A DNA stretch of 64,000 nucleotides, from the NCBI GenBank assembly GCA_013112585.1, contig JABFGH010000021.1, positions 28,484 through 92,483 on the forward strand. The letters run 5' to 3'. The DNA comes from Ignavibacteriota bacterium. Its GTDB lineage: Bacteria; Bacteroidota; Ignavibacteria; Ignavibacteriales; Melioribacteraceae. Within the stretch, counting starts at the first letter, position 1, and every line of letters begins with the position of its first letter. The position numbers were made by a program, and so were the translations under genes. Below are positions 28,688-37,165 of this stretch, piece after piece. The notes under the pieces were generated by a model, which worked only from the letters and a program-made list of their open reading frames with translations, did not search any database and was not told where the DNA came from.

Positions 28688-30220
28688 ATGAAATCAAACA
28701 TCAAACTATCGCGAACTTTACCTGCCATTATTATTCTTGCATTTATTTTCTTTAATGCATGCACAACAGAAGAGCAGCCGAAACAAAAAATTACAGATGT
28801 TATACTAAGTGATAAAGACAGTTATTTTTATGTTGATACATCCGCTTATCCCAAAGAGAGGAGGAGGTTACCGATTGGAGTATTCGATTCAGGCACAGGC
28901 GGACTTACAGTGCTTGATGCTATTGCAAATTTTGATAATTACAATAATTTAACTAAGTCTTTATCTTCAAGTAGTGATAATGTACGAGACTTTCAAGAAG
29001 AGTATTTCATTTATTTAGGCGATCAGGCAAATATGCCCTATGGGAATTACTCAAAAGAGAATAAAGTTGATCTGCTTAAAGAACATATTATTAAAGATGT
29101 TCAATTTTTGCTCGATAAAAAGTATTACGATTCCCAAGCGGCTGCAAGTTTTGAGAGTGACAAGGAGCCCGTTAAAGCAATTGTAGTTGCCTGCAACACT
29201 GCTACTGCTTACGGATTAGAAGAGATTAGGGAGTTTATGTCAAACTCTGGGTTAAACTTGCCCGTGATAGGTGTAATTGATGCCGGAGTAAAAGGAGCGT
29301 TGAGTACAATAGGGAAAGATGAGAATGCGACTGTCGGCATTATGGCTACTGCAGGAACAGTTTCATCCAAAGGCTATGTAAAAGCATTAAATTATTGGAA
29401 AGAAAAATATGGTTATGAAGCTGATATAACTGCATTTCAGCAAGCGGGTATTGGACTTGCCGGTGCAATTGACGGCGCCGCTAATTACATTAATAAAAAT
29501 GCCGAATTGTTACGAGAAGATTATAAAGGTCCGGCAGTAAATAATTCTGAAGCACAAATTGATATTACTATTTTAGACCGATATGATTTTAACCGGAATG
29601 GAAATGAATTACTTACTAAGGGTGATAAATCTGATATGGAGGATATTCAAATTAATTCCGTTCAAAATTATATTAAATACCATGTAGTTTCACTGCTGGA
29701 AAAAATCAGAAAATCTGAAACTAATAATAAACTTACTTCAATTATTTTGGGCTGTACTCACTATCCGTATTATATTAATGACTTTAAAGCTGAGTTTAAT
29801 AGGTTATATAATTATAAAGAAAATGGAAAGAATGTTTATCGCAATTTTATGAATGAAGATATTGATTTTATTGATCCTGCAGTCAATACATCAAAAGAAC
29901 TATTTGAATATTTGGCAGAGGAAGAATTGTTCAACAATAGTGATATAAGTAAAAGTGAATTTTATATTAGTGCAGCGAATAAGCATAATAAAAATAATAT
30001 TCTTGATTCAGCCGGCTTGTTCCCTTATGAATATAAATATGGACGAAATGCCGGATTCATTCAGGAATACGTGAGACGGCTGCCATTCAGCAAGCAATCG
30101 ATCGATGATGAAATCGCAAAACGATTAGAAGAATCTATTCCATTCACGTTTAGTTTGATTAGAGAATTTAACCGCAGCAATAAAAAAATGAACTTCTTGA
30201 AAGAGAATGAAAAATTGTAA
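28688..30220 (+). CDS. Glutamate/aspartate racemase-family lipoprotein
   Basis: The protein has 510 aa. The ATG at 28688 starts a lipoprotein signal with lipobox ending at C25 (FFNA-C); the frame is open upstream but without signal character. The body is a MurI-like racemase: FDSGTGG at 66-72, GDQANMPYG, ACNTATA with catalytic C169, and LGCTHYP with C356 and H358. Ordinary MurI is cytoplasmic and about 270 aa; this one is nearly twice as long, with insertions near 85-105, 265-320 and after 380, and seems exported. Catalytic residues are kept, so activity is possible, but a D-Glu-making enzyme outside the cytoplasm is unexpected. It could instead act on another free amino acid. Confidence 0.8.
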   Translation: MKSNIKLSRTLPAIIILAFIFFNACTTEEQPKQKITDVILSDKDSYFYVDTSAYPKERRRLPIGVFDSGTGGLTVLDAIANFDNYNNLTKSLSSSSDNVRDFQEEYFIYLGDQANMPYGNYSKENKVDLLKEHIIKDVQFLLDKKYYDSQAAASFESDKEPVKAIVVACNTATAYGLEEIREFMSNSGLNLPVIGVIDAGVKGALSTIGKDENATVGIMATAGTVSSKGYVKALNYWKEKYGYEADITAFQQAGIGLAGAIDGAANYINKNAELLREDYKGPAVNNSEAQIDITILDRYDFNRNGNELLTKGDKSDMEDIQINSVQNYIKYHVVSLLEKIRKSETNNKLTSIILGCTHYPYYINDFKAEFNRLYNYKENGKNVYRNFMNEDIDFIDPAVNTSKELFEYLAEEELFNNSDISKSEFYISAANKHNKNNILDSAGLFPYEYKYGRNAGFIQEYVRRLPFSKQSIDDEIAKRLEESIPFTFSLIREFNRSNKKMNFLKENEKL

Positions 30221-30248
30221 GTAATCTCGAACACCTATAAAAGGTAAT

Positions 30249-31274
30249 ATGGCATTAAGAATAATTGAAGTTAAAATTCCGGAAGAAGAAAAAGAAAAGA
30301 TCACAGAGTTGTTAGAAGATGATGCGATCATTGAATCATGGACGGACCAGGTAATGGATAAATATATTTTGGTTCGAATACTTTTACAAGCCGAAGACAC
30401 AGAAAGCTTACTTGATAAACTCGAAAAGAAATTTAGTTTTACTGAAAAATTTAGAGCAATACTTTTTCCGGTTGAAGCTACAATACCAAAAATTGTACTT
30501 GCAAAACCTGAAGAAGCAGAAGTTGTTGAGATAGAGGAAAAAACTGAAGCAAAACAAACTCCGCTTAGAATAAGCAGGCAGGAACTTTACTCGCAGATAT
30601 CTGACGGTACAAAACTTACAAATATTTTCATTGCAATGGTTGTTCTTTCATCAATTGTTGCAGCAATTGGTTTAGTTAAGGATAATGTTGCAGTGGTAAT
30701 TGGAGCAATGGTTATTGCACCATTGCTTGGTCCTAATGTGGCTTTGGCATTAGCAACAACACTTGGTGATTTTGACTTAGGGAAACGTGCATTAAAAGCA
30801 AATATAACAGGAGTTGCTATTGCATTGCTCTCTGCAGTTGTACTTGGAATATTGCTTCAGGTAGATTTAACATCAGGTGAATTAAAATCCCGAACATTTG
30901 TTGGTCTCTCTGATATTGCATTGGCAATTGCATCAGGCGCGGCAGGGGCTTTAGCTTTTTCAAGCGGTGTATCGGCTTCTTTAATTGGTGTGATGGTGGC
31001 TGTGGCATTGCTGCCGCCGCTTATGGCTTTCGGATTGCTTCTCGGTTCAGGGTACTATTCTGAAAGTTTCGGTGCGTTTCTGCTTCTGGTTACAAACTTA
31101 ATTTGCATTAACCTTGCCGGTGTTGTTACCTTTATTGTGCAGGGAATTAGACCAAGAAGATGGTGGGAAGCCAAAAAGGCAAAAAAGGCTTCCCGGTATG
31201 CAATTATTATATGGACGATTCTACTTATACTTTTAGCGGCAGTTATCATTGTTTCACAAGAAAATTTATTTTAA
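30249..31274 (+). CDS. DUF389 (TIGR00341-type) membrane protein
   Basis: The protein has 341 aa. A soluble N-terminal domain of about 100 residues (MALRIIEVKIPEEEKEKITE ...) is followed by an acidic linker and a DUF389 membrane domain with six or more helices, including GAMVIAPLLGPNVALALA and SGVSASLIGVMVAVALLPP. The family is widespread but its biochemical role is not established. It follows the racemase-like lipoprotein gene by 28 bases, so co-transcription is likely. The last four bases overlap the convergent HEAT-repeat gene. Confidence 0.85.
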   Translation: MALRIIEVKIPEEEKEKITELLEDDAIIESWTDQVMDKYILVRILLQAEDTESLLDKLEKKFSFTEKFRAILFPVEATIPKIVLAKPEEAEVVEIEEKTEAKQTPLRISRQELYSQISDGTKLTNIFIAMVVLSSIVAAIGLVKDNVAVVIGAMVIAPLLGPNVALALATTLGDFDLGKRALKANITGVAIALLSAVVLGILLQVDLTSGELKSRTFVGLSDIALAIASGAAGALAFSSGVSASLIGVMVAVALLPPLMAFGLLLGSGYYSESFGAFLLLVTNLICINLAGVVTFIVQGIRPRRWWEAKKAKKASRYAIIIWTILLILLAAVIIVSQENLF

Positions 31275-31747
31275 TTAAACATATTTGGAAGTGCTGTATT
31301 CTGCACATATTCTTCTAAACTATTTTCGTTCAGTTCTTCTTCGTAACCCATTTCTTTTAGGAGATAACTGTAATAAAACTTTTCACTAAGGTTTGCTAAT
31401 CTTTGATTGTCTTCAAATTTAGACATAGTTTTTAATCTGTAAATTCCTCTTCCATCACCTATTTTATATAGTGCAAGCGCTGCGGTTATTCTTGTTCTAA
31501 TATCTTCATCATCATTACGTAATATTTTTAATAATGGAATAACTGACTCGGATGATTTTAATTCCCCCAGGTAATAAACAGAACTTGTTTTTAATCCAAA
31601 ATTGTTCGACTCAATTCCGGCTAAGTAATTATCAACAATTAAATCGTATTTTTCTTCAGCAACCTTTGATGAATTATTACCTGCAAAAATCGAATTAAAC
31701 ATAAAGAAAGAAAAAACTATAAATGCGGTTATTGTAAACTTTTTCAT
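31271..31747 (-). CDS. Small exported HEAT-repeat protein
   Basis: The protein has 158 aa from the ATG at 31747, with GGAG upstream and signal peptide MKKFTITAFIVFSFFMFNSI-FAG. HEAT-like helical pairs follow (KTSSVYYLGELKSSESVIPL; DIRTRITAALALYKIGDGRG). Such repeats form protein-binding surfaces. It is convergent with, and overlaps by four bases, the DUF389 gene. Specific function unknown. Confidence 0.75.
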   Translation of the reverse strand: MKKFTITAFIVFSFFMFNSIFAGNNSSKVAEEKYDLIVDNYLAGIESNNFGLKTSSVYYLGELKSSESVIPLLKILRNDDEDIRTRITAALALYKIGDGRGIYRLKTMSKFEDNQRLANLSEKFYYSYLLKEMGYEEELNENSLEEYVQNTALPNMFN

Positions 31748-31922
31748 TTTATATACTCCATCTTTTGTTTGATTATTATTTCTTATTTCTTTCGGTTTCA
31801 ATAAATCAGACGGAGTGTCAAGTTTCTTGTTCCATACTAAAACTTTTTAGTTTGTCGTGCGTCTTACAGCGTTCTATAATTTTAGGATGATCATTTAGAT
31901 AGAGAAAAACTATTGGATCAGC

Positions 31923-32072
31923 ATGATTGCATTGACATATTTTTTGGAACAGAATGATGAACCGACCACAGCAAGCCTTTCGATAAAAGTTTTTCTTTTA
32001 ATTCTGTTTATAGTTTTAGATTCATTACTCTACTTTACAAAAATCAATTGGTTCACTTTACCAACGGAATAA
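31923..32072 (+). CDS. Possible small single-helix membrane protein
   Basis: A 49-codon frame in the 380-base gap between the HEAT and AI-2E genes encodes one strongly hydrophobic helix (IKVFLLILFIVLDSLLYF) with a short soluble head. The only ribosome-site hint is GGATCA before the ATG. I cannot assign a family and it may be chance; the rest of the gap holds nothing I recognise. Confidence 0.2.
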   Translation: MIALTYFLEQNDEPTTASLSIKVFLLILFIVLDSLLYFTKINWFTLPTE

Positions 32073-32126
32073 ACCGCAAAGGAATTTGAAGAGAAGAAGT
32101 ATAAAGGTATTGAGGGATGCCGGGGA

Positions 32127-33185
32127 TTAAATTCTTGATATCTTGTATTGCTTAAAGCCCAAATAGATCTCCCGCGATGCGGTTTTAATAACGGTAGCCA
32201 GCGGAACAGCTAACAGCATACCAACCACACCGAGTAATTGGCTTCCGATAAGAATTAATATAATTATGGTAAGCGGGTGAAGATCGGTACTTTTTGAAAA
32301 AACATTGGGCTGAAGATAACCGTTATCAAAAGTATAAATAATGGCAAACATAATGGTAATGCTCGGCAGCATCGAAAAATCGCCGAATTGAATTAGCGAA
32401 ATTATAATCGCAGGCAGCCCGCCGATAAGGGGACCGAAGTATGGAATCAGATGACCCAAACCTGCAACAAATCCAATAGTAATCGAATTTTTAATACCAA
32501 GAATTGTTAATCCGATTGCCGCCATTACGCCAACTAAAAAAGCATCTAAAATCCAGCCGCGTACAAATCTACCAAGCTGATTATTTATACTTGTTACAAC
32601 CGAATAAGACATTTCAAAATATTTGTTCGGCATAATATTTATCATGCCCTTAATTAGTTTACTATGATCTTTCAAGAGAAAGAATGTCATAAACGGAATG
32701 ATGACTGATATTGCCAATATTGAAACTATACTTGAAATAATTGTACTAAAATTATCTATTGAGGTGAAAAACAGCGATGATAAATAATCACTAAGCTGAT
32801 CAGCGAAATTTTCAGTTAAGGTTAACGGGATGTAATCTTTAATCGAATCTTCAATTTGTTGAATAAAATTATTGAAATTTTCCTTGCTTAAGGTAAGTGC
32901 AATGGTGTTCATTTGACCGGCTATTTTAGGTATGAGTACAGAGAGGAGGAGAAAAACCAGCACACTGCCTACAACAAAAACTAACAGCACAGATATAATT
33001 CTTTTAACTCCGTTGCGTTCAAGAAATGTTACTACAGGATTAAAAATTAGTGAGAGAAGAAGGGAAATTAAGAACATAATAATTATGTTGAGAAATTGAT
33101 AACCGATTAACAGCATTATCGATGCAGTTAATATCAGTGCAACTAATTTTGAAAATTTTTTTAATGATAAATCAGAAAATAGCAT
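32127..33185 (-). CDS. AI-2E family transporter (PerM/YdiK-like)
   Basis: The protein has 352 aa with about eight membrane segments. N-terminal helices lead into the conserved SLLLSLIFNPVVTFLERNGV segment, and a central helical domain is followed by the GLGHLIPYFGPLIGGLPAII core and a final pair of helices. Family members have been linked to export of autoinducer-2 or to Na+/H+ exchange, but most are uncharacterised. It is transcribed alone on the minus strand, divergent from pta. Confidence 0.87.
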   Translation of the reverse strand: MLFSDLSLKKFSKLVALILTASIMLLIGYQFLNIIIMFLISLLLSLIFNPVVTFLERNGVKRIISVLLVFVVGSVLVFLLLSVLIPKIAGQMNTIALTLSKENFNNFIQQIEDSIKDYIPLTLTENFADQLSDYLSSLFFTSIDNFSTIISSIVSILAISVIIPFMTFFLLKDHSKLIKGMINIMPNKYFEMSYSVVTSINNQLGRFVRGWILDAFLVGVMAAIGLTILGIKNSITIGFVAGLGHLIPYFGPLIGGLPAIIISLIQFGDFSMLPSITIMFAIIYTFDNGYLQPNVFSKSTDLHPLTIIILILIGSQLLGVVGMLLAVPLATVIKTASREIYLGFKQYKISRI

Positions 33186-33334
33186 TTGCTTCTCAGTAAG
33201 TGAATCCTTAAAAATATAAGCAGTATTATATTAAGATTAAGTTAGTTGGTTTGAATAACCTAAAATTATGATAAAAGTATCTTGAATTTTTCCTATATTT
33301 GCAACTAAAATTTTTAATAAGAAACGGATAAAAA

Positions 33335-34318
33335 ATGAAGGAAATTAAACTATTAAATGATATCAAAGCTAAAGCGGCAGCAAGAAAAAAAACAATTGTT
33401 TTACCCGAATCGCATGACGAAAGAGTATTAAGAGCCGCTGAAAAACTAACAGCAGAAAGTGTTGCTAATGTAGTAATTTTAGGCGATGAAAATAAAGTTT
33501 ATGAAGACGCAAAAGCAAAGGATATTAATTTATCCGGCGTGCGGGTTTTAGATCATGTAAAGTCAGAAAAACTAAGTGACTTTGCAAATGTGTTTTTCAA
33601 TCTGCGAAAACATAAAGGTATGACAATTGAAAAAGCAAAAGAAGTGATGACAAGCGACCTCTTTTTTGGCGCAATGATGGTGCGTGAAGGAATGGCTGAC
33701 GGATTTGTTGCCGGTTCAGTTGCAGCAACGGGAGATGTTTTGCGTGCTGCTTTTCAATGTGTCGGAATGCCGGAAGGTATTTCTATTGTATCAAGTTTAT
33801 TCTTAATGATTTTACCCGATAGAAATTTAAGCTTTGCCGACTGTGCAGTTGTTCCCGATCCTGATGCAACTCAGTTGGCTGACATTGCAATCACAACTGC
33901 AGATAATCACAAAAAATTAACCGGCGAAGAACCTTATGTTGCCATGCTCTCATTTTCAACAAAAGGAAGTGCGGAACATGAGCTATTAGACAAAGTTAAA
34001 TCGGCAACGAAGATTGCGCAGGAAAAAAGACCCGATTTATTTATTGATGGTGAAATGCAGTTTGATACTGCTATCATTGATTCGATTGGTAAAAAGAAAG
34101 CCCCTGATAGCAAAGTAGCCGGCAGAGCAAATGTTTTAGTTTTCCCTGATCTTAATGCGGGAAATATTGGTTACAAAATTGCCCAGCGTTTAGGCGGTGC
34201 CGAAGCTGTTGGTCCTGTTGTTCAAGGCTTAAAAAAGCCCTTGTTTGATTTAAGCCGCGGATGCAGCGTGGATGATATTGTTAATACTTCCGCAATCTCT
34301 GCTTTAATGGCTGACTAA
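33335..34318 (+). CDS. pta: Phosphate acetyltransferase (short form)
   Basis: The protein has 327 aa, matching the short single-domain class. It contains KTIVLPESHDERVLRAAEKL, the CoA/phosphate-site region GFVAGSVAATGDVLRAA and the SFSTKGSAEH and PDLNAGNIGYKIAQR motifs. It converts acetyl-CoA and phosphate to acetyl phosphate, normally paired with acetate kinase; no ackA lies in the window. A phosphotransbutyrylase role is less likely given these motifs. A modest terminator follows. Confidence 0.95.
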   Translation: MKEIKLLNDIKAKAAARKKTIVLPESHDERVLRAAEKLTAESVANVVILGDENKVYEDAKAKDINLSGVRVLDHVKSEKLSDFANVFFNLRKHKGMTIEKAKEVMTSDLFFGAMMVREGMADGFVAGSVAATGDVLRAAFQCVGMPEGISIVSSLFLMILPDRNLSFADCAVVPDPDATQLADIAITTADNHKKLTGEEPYVAMLSFSTKGSAEHELLDKVKSATKIAQEKRPDLFIDGEMQFDTAIIDSIGKKKAPDSKVAGRANVLVFPDLNAGNIGYKIAQRLGGAEAVGPVVQGLKKPLFDLSRGCSVDDIVNTSAISALMAD

Positions 34319-34326
34319 AAATTTTT

Positions 34327-34350
34327 GGCGGGATTTATTTGAGTCCCGTC
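34327..34350 (+). terminator. Probable terminator after pta
   Basis: A 7-bp stem GGCGGGA / TCCCGTC (one G-T pair) has a 10-base loop, followed by TTTACTTT. It lies between convergent pta and a membrane protein gene. Confidence 0.55.
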
Positions 34351-34364
34351 TTTACTTTCCAATA

Positions 34365-35465
34365 TCACCTTAATACTTTCCCGAGAAATCTATCAACTTT
34401 ATAATGCTTTAATGAAAGAATAAGAAATAGAGCGGAGTAAAGGAAAATAGAAGTTGTATGACTATCAGCAATTGAAGCATCAAAAAAGTTATATGCAGCA
34501 TTGCAGAGAAGGAACATTCCAAGAGTAAAATAAAATTCTTGAAGATCACTAATCATCCATCCTGCAAACAGTGCAAATACTATAAGTATTGAAACAAGTA
34601 AAATTGAAATATTTAAATAATCAAATTGCAGAAATATAGGATTGTATTCTAAAAAAATTTCCCAATGCCAAATAGCAAAAGGCAGCAGTGTAAGGATGAA
34701 AACAAAAATTGAAATGCTGAAAACCTTTAACATGATTTTAAAGTCATCCCTAAGAAAATAGAACAAATAAAAAATAATAATTGCAGATGAAATAAGATGG
34801 ACAGAAAGAAATAGCCCGGTAACCATAGCAAGAACTGCAATTGAATAATTTGTTAAAATACTTAAGTATTCATTTTCTATAAGGTAAATCAGCAATAGGG
34901 GAAAGGCGGTTATAAAAAATGGATTTAGATTGATATTAAGGATTAAGCATAGGAAAATTAATATTGATATAAAAAATAGACGCACAAAAAATTCATTATT
35001 AAATTTTGAACTTTTATAAATGATAAATAAAATTGCTCCAACACCGAATGCTGAAATTAAAATAGTCTGCCCGGTTAAATAAAAAGGCAATCCCGAAAAA
35101 TATAAAAAGGGCAAACCGGTAAAACCTTTCACCGGTTGATATGGATAGGAACCGCGGAAAAAATCTGAGAGCCAATTGCTTAAAGCATTTAAGAAGAGTT
35201 CACTTTGATTTTGCGGAACGATATACAATAAAATAGTTGTTATAAAAAAAAGACTAACGATTAAAATAATTTTAAGTTTTGAATTAACGCTTCGTGGTTT
35301 GTTGAAAATAAATTTATCTAGAAATAATAGAAAACTGAAAGCAGCTGCAAGAAATATCAAACTAAAAAAAAATGATATATTGCTGTTAGAATTTAATAAC
35401 AGCAGACAAGCGCACAGTATTGCGAGCAGAGATGTTACATTTATAAAATGATTTTTAGAAAACAT
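34365..35465 (-). CDS. Polytopic membrane protein of unknown function
   Basis: The protein has 366 aa and consists almost entirely of hydrophobic helices (about ten), with a single longer loop near 95-125 (GSYPYQPVKGFTGLPF). The shape recalls the membrane core of lipid-linked glycosyltransferases (GT87/mannosyltransferase style), but I see no conserved acidic catalytic loop, so I leave it unassigned. It is divergent from the glutathione peroxidase gene with 44 bases between starts. Confidence 0.55.
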   Translation of the reverse strand: MFSKNHFINVTSLLAILCACLLLLNSNSNISFFFSLIFLAAAFSFLLFLDKFIFNKPRSVNSKLKIILIVSLFFITTILLYIVPQNQSELFLNALSNWLSDFFRGSYPYQPVKGFTGLPFLYFSGLPFYLTGQTILISAFGVGAILFIIYKSSKFNNEFFVRLFFISILIFLCLILNINLNPFFITAFPLLLIYLIENEYLSILTNYSIAVLAMVTGLFLSVHLISSAIIIFYLFYFLRDDFKIMLKVFSISIFVFILTLLPFAIWHWEIFLEYNPIFLQFDYLNISILLVSILIVFALFAGWMISDLQEFYFTLGMFLLCNAAYNFFDASIADSHTTSIFLYSALFLILSLKHYKVDRFLGKVLR

Positions 35466-35509
35466 TATTCAATACATTAAATTTTAATAAAATTAATTTG
35501 GAGAAAAGA

Positions 35510-36106
35510 ATGTCAAAAAGAAACAAATTATTTTTTGTGATCAAGATAGTAACAATTTCATTTTTACTGATAACTTATAATGCATGCGCACAGAACGAAG
35601 AAAAGAAAGCAGAGCCGACTTCAGGTAATGTTCATGGTATTTCTGTGCTGGATGCAGAAAACAAAACAGTGAAACTTGCCGAATACAAAGACAGGGTTCT
35701 TTTAATTGTAAATGTTGCAAGCGAATGCGGTTATACTCCACAGTACAAAGGGCTTCAAGTGATATATGAAAAATATAAAGATGATGGATTTGAAATATTA
35801 GCTTTTCCCTGCAACGATTTTGGAGGACAGGAACCCGGTACAATGAAAGAAATTCAGAACTTCTGTTCAGCTAATTATGATGTTACTTTTAAATTATTCA
35901 ATAAAATAAAAGTTTTGGGTGATGAAAAATCTGAACTCTATAAAGTTTTAACTAATAATAAAAATGTTGAGCAAGGCGATATAAAATGGAATTTCGAAAA
36001 ATTTATTATTTCAAAATCGGGTGATGTTGTTGAAAGGTTTAGAAGTAAAGTTGAACCGGAGAGTGAGGAAATTACAGGGGTGATTGAGGCGGAGTTGAAG
36101 AGATAA
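35510..36106 (+). CDS. Glutathione peroxidase-family lipoprotein
   Basis: The protein has 198 aa from the ATG at 35510, preceded by GGAGAAAAGA. The N-terminus is a lipoprotein signal with lipobox ending at C26 (TYNA-C), so it acts in the cell envelope. The thioredoxin-like peroxidase motifs are NVASECGYTPQY with peroxidatic C73 (Cys, not selenocysteine), AFPCNDFGGQEPG with C101 and Q107, and IKWNFEKFI with the catalytic Trp-Asn pair. It should reduce organic hydroperoxides, probably with thioredoxin-like partners. Its tail is followed 16 bases later by a palindromic repeat. Confidence 0.9.
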   Translation: MSKRNKLFFVIKIVTISFLLITYNACAQNEEKKAEPTSGNVHGISVLDAENKTVKLAEYKDRVLLIVNVASECGYTPQYKGLQVIYEKYKDDGFEILAFPCNDFGGQEPGTMKEIQNFCSANYDVTFKLFNKIKVLGDEKSELYKVLTNNKNVEQGDIKWNFEKFIISKSGDVVERFRSKVEPESEEITGVIEAELKR

Positions 36107-36122
36107 TATTTTAATCAAATAT

Positions 36123-36194
36123 CAACCTCTCCCTTAATCCCTCTCCTTATTAACCTGCCAGACAGGCAGGGGAGAGGGACAGAGGGTGAGGTTG
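36123..36194. repeat. Palindromic repeat (family 1, copy B) with a nested palindrome
   Basis: The outer arms are CAACCTCTCCCTTAATCCC ... AGAGGGTGAGGTTG around the core CCCTCTCC/GGAGAGGG. In the loop sits a second palindrome CCTGCCAGACAGGCAGG (36154-36170). The copy lies directly between the peroxidase gene and the DUF559 gene. Confidence 0.85.
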
Positions 36195-36212
36195 AAAAAA
36201 AATATAAGTGCA

Positions 36213-36593
36213 ATGACAAAATTATTTAACAGAAAACAAGAACTAGAAAAAAGAAGAGAACTAAGACAAAATGAAACGTTAGCGGAAAAACATATCTGGT
36301 CACAATTAAGAAACCGGAATTTTCACGGATTAAAATTTAAGAGGCAGTATTCAATCTCCAAATACATTGTTGATTTTTACTGTGCTGAACATAAAATTGC
36401 AATTGAGGTTGATGGCAGCATACACGATTTAGCAGAGAACAAGGAATATGATAAGGATAGACAACAGCAATTAGAAAAATATGGTATTAGGTTCATTAGA
36501 ATAACTAACGAAGAATACATGGGTAATCCAAACAAAGCATTTAATAAAATTAAAATTAATTTTGAAAAAATAATAAAAGCACCTCTCCCTTAA
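36213..36593 (+). CDS. DUF559 (Vsr/PD-(D/E)XK-like) endonuclease-domain protein
   Basis: The protein has 126 aa from the ATG at 36213; the frame also runs back to a GTG at 36186 inside repeat B. Features are the N-terminal LRQNETLAEKHIWSQLRNRN, FKRQYSISKYIVDFYCAEHK, and AIEVDGSIHD, the core of a PD-(D/E)XK/Vsr-type nuclease, with D in IVDFYC and E-x-D in AIEVDG. The stop codon TAA lies inside repeat C, which also encodes the last residues, APLP. DUF559 proteins are single-domain predicted nucleases of unproven function, often in multiple copies. Bracketing by members of the same repeat family suggests it may be mobilised with them. Confidence 0.82.
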   Translation: MTKLFNRKQELEKRRELRQNETLAEKHIWSQLRNRNFHGLKFKRQYSISKYIVDFYCAEHKIAIEVDGSIHDLAENKEYDKDRQQQLEKYGIRFIRITNEEYMGNPNKAFNKIKINFEKIIKAPLP

Positions 36594-36632
36594 TCCCTCT
36601 CCTTAATAAGGAGAGGGAAATAGTGTGGGTTG
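36581..36632. repeat. Palindromic repeat (family 1, copy C)
   Basis: ACCTCTCCCTTAATCCC then CTCTCCTTAATAAGGAGAG and an AAATAGTGTGGGTTG tail. It overlaps the 3' end of the DUF559 gene and provides its TAA stop at 36591-36593. Confidence 0.85.
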
Positions 36633-36724
36633 AAGGACTAAGTTTAAAATCATCCTGCGAATTAGGAGAAAACATTTGTAATTTTCTTTGTGAATAAAGT
36701 CATATTAAAAATAGCTTTCTTTAT

Positions 36725-36769
36725 TTAATCCCTCTCCTTGCGAAGGAGAGGGATAGAGGGTGAGGTCGA
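36725..36769. repeat. Palindromic repeat (family 1, copy D)
   Basis: TTAATCCCTCTCCTTGCG then AAGGAGAGGGATAGAGGG and TGAGGTCGA. It lies in the 570-base gene-free stretch 36594-37165, of which the rest is AT-rich with no gene I can support. Confidence 0.85.
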
Positions 36770-36986
36770 ATATTTTTTCGATGGGAATTCAGAAAGGATA
36801 AAGTAAGTTTATTAGTACTACTGTCAACGATAGTTTGTTCTACTGGCATATTGATTAAATGATTGAATCCTATCTAATAGTTTTGTTAAAAAATTGATTT
36901 GCTTTCAAATTTCATCCGCTATAAAAAATACTACAAAAATATATACTCTTTATTTAATTATATATCACCAATCCTAATTGAGAGTA

Positions 36987-37012
36987 CCCCTCCACCTTTT
37001 AGTGGGGGAGGT
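36987..37012. repeat. GC-rich hairpin in an AT-rich spacer
   Basis: The sequence CCCCTCCAC-CTTTTA-GTGGGGGAGG forms a stem of about 9 bp in otherwise AT-rich DNA. It differs in sequence from the family 1 repeats. It could be a terminator or another repeat family; no T run follows. Confidence 0.5.
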
Positions 37013-37165
37013 CCCAAATTAAATTCTTCCGATAAATTTCTAACTTTAAATTTGTATTTTATTATTTTTACAAATGGATACGTGTAGTGTATTGTATAGT
37101 GATTAAAAGAAGTATTAATAATTAATATAATAAGAGGACAGTAATATTTCATAGAAGAGGTAATA

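Noticed and set aside
35583..35590. Selenocysteine considered for the peroxidase
   Set aside because: The active-site codon at residue 73 is a cysteine codon and no UGA lies there.
36186..36212. GTG start for the DUF559 gene inside repeat B
   Set aside because: The ATG at 36213 matches the usual family N-terminus better; the GTG is part of the repeat sequence.
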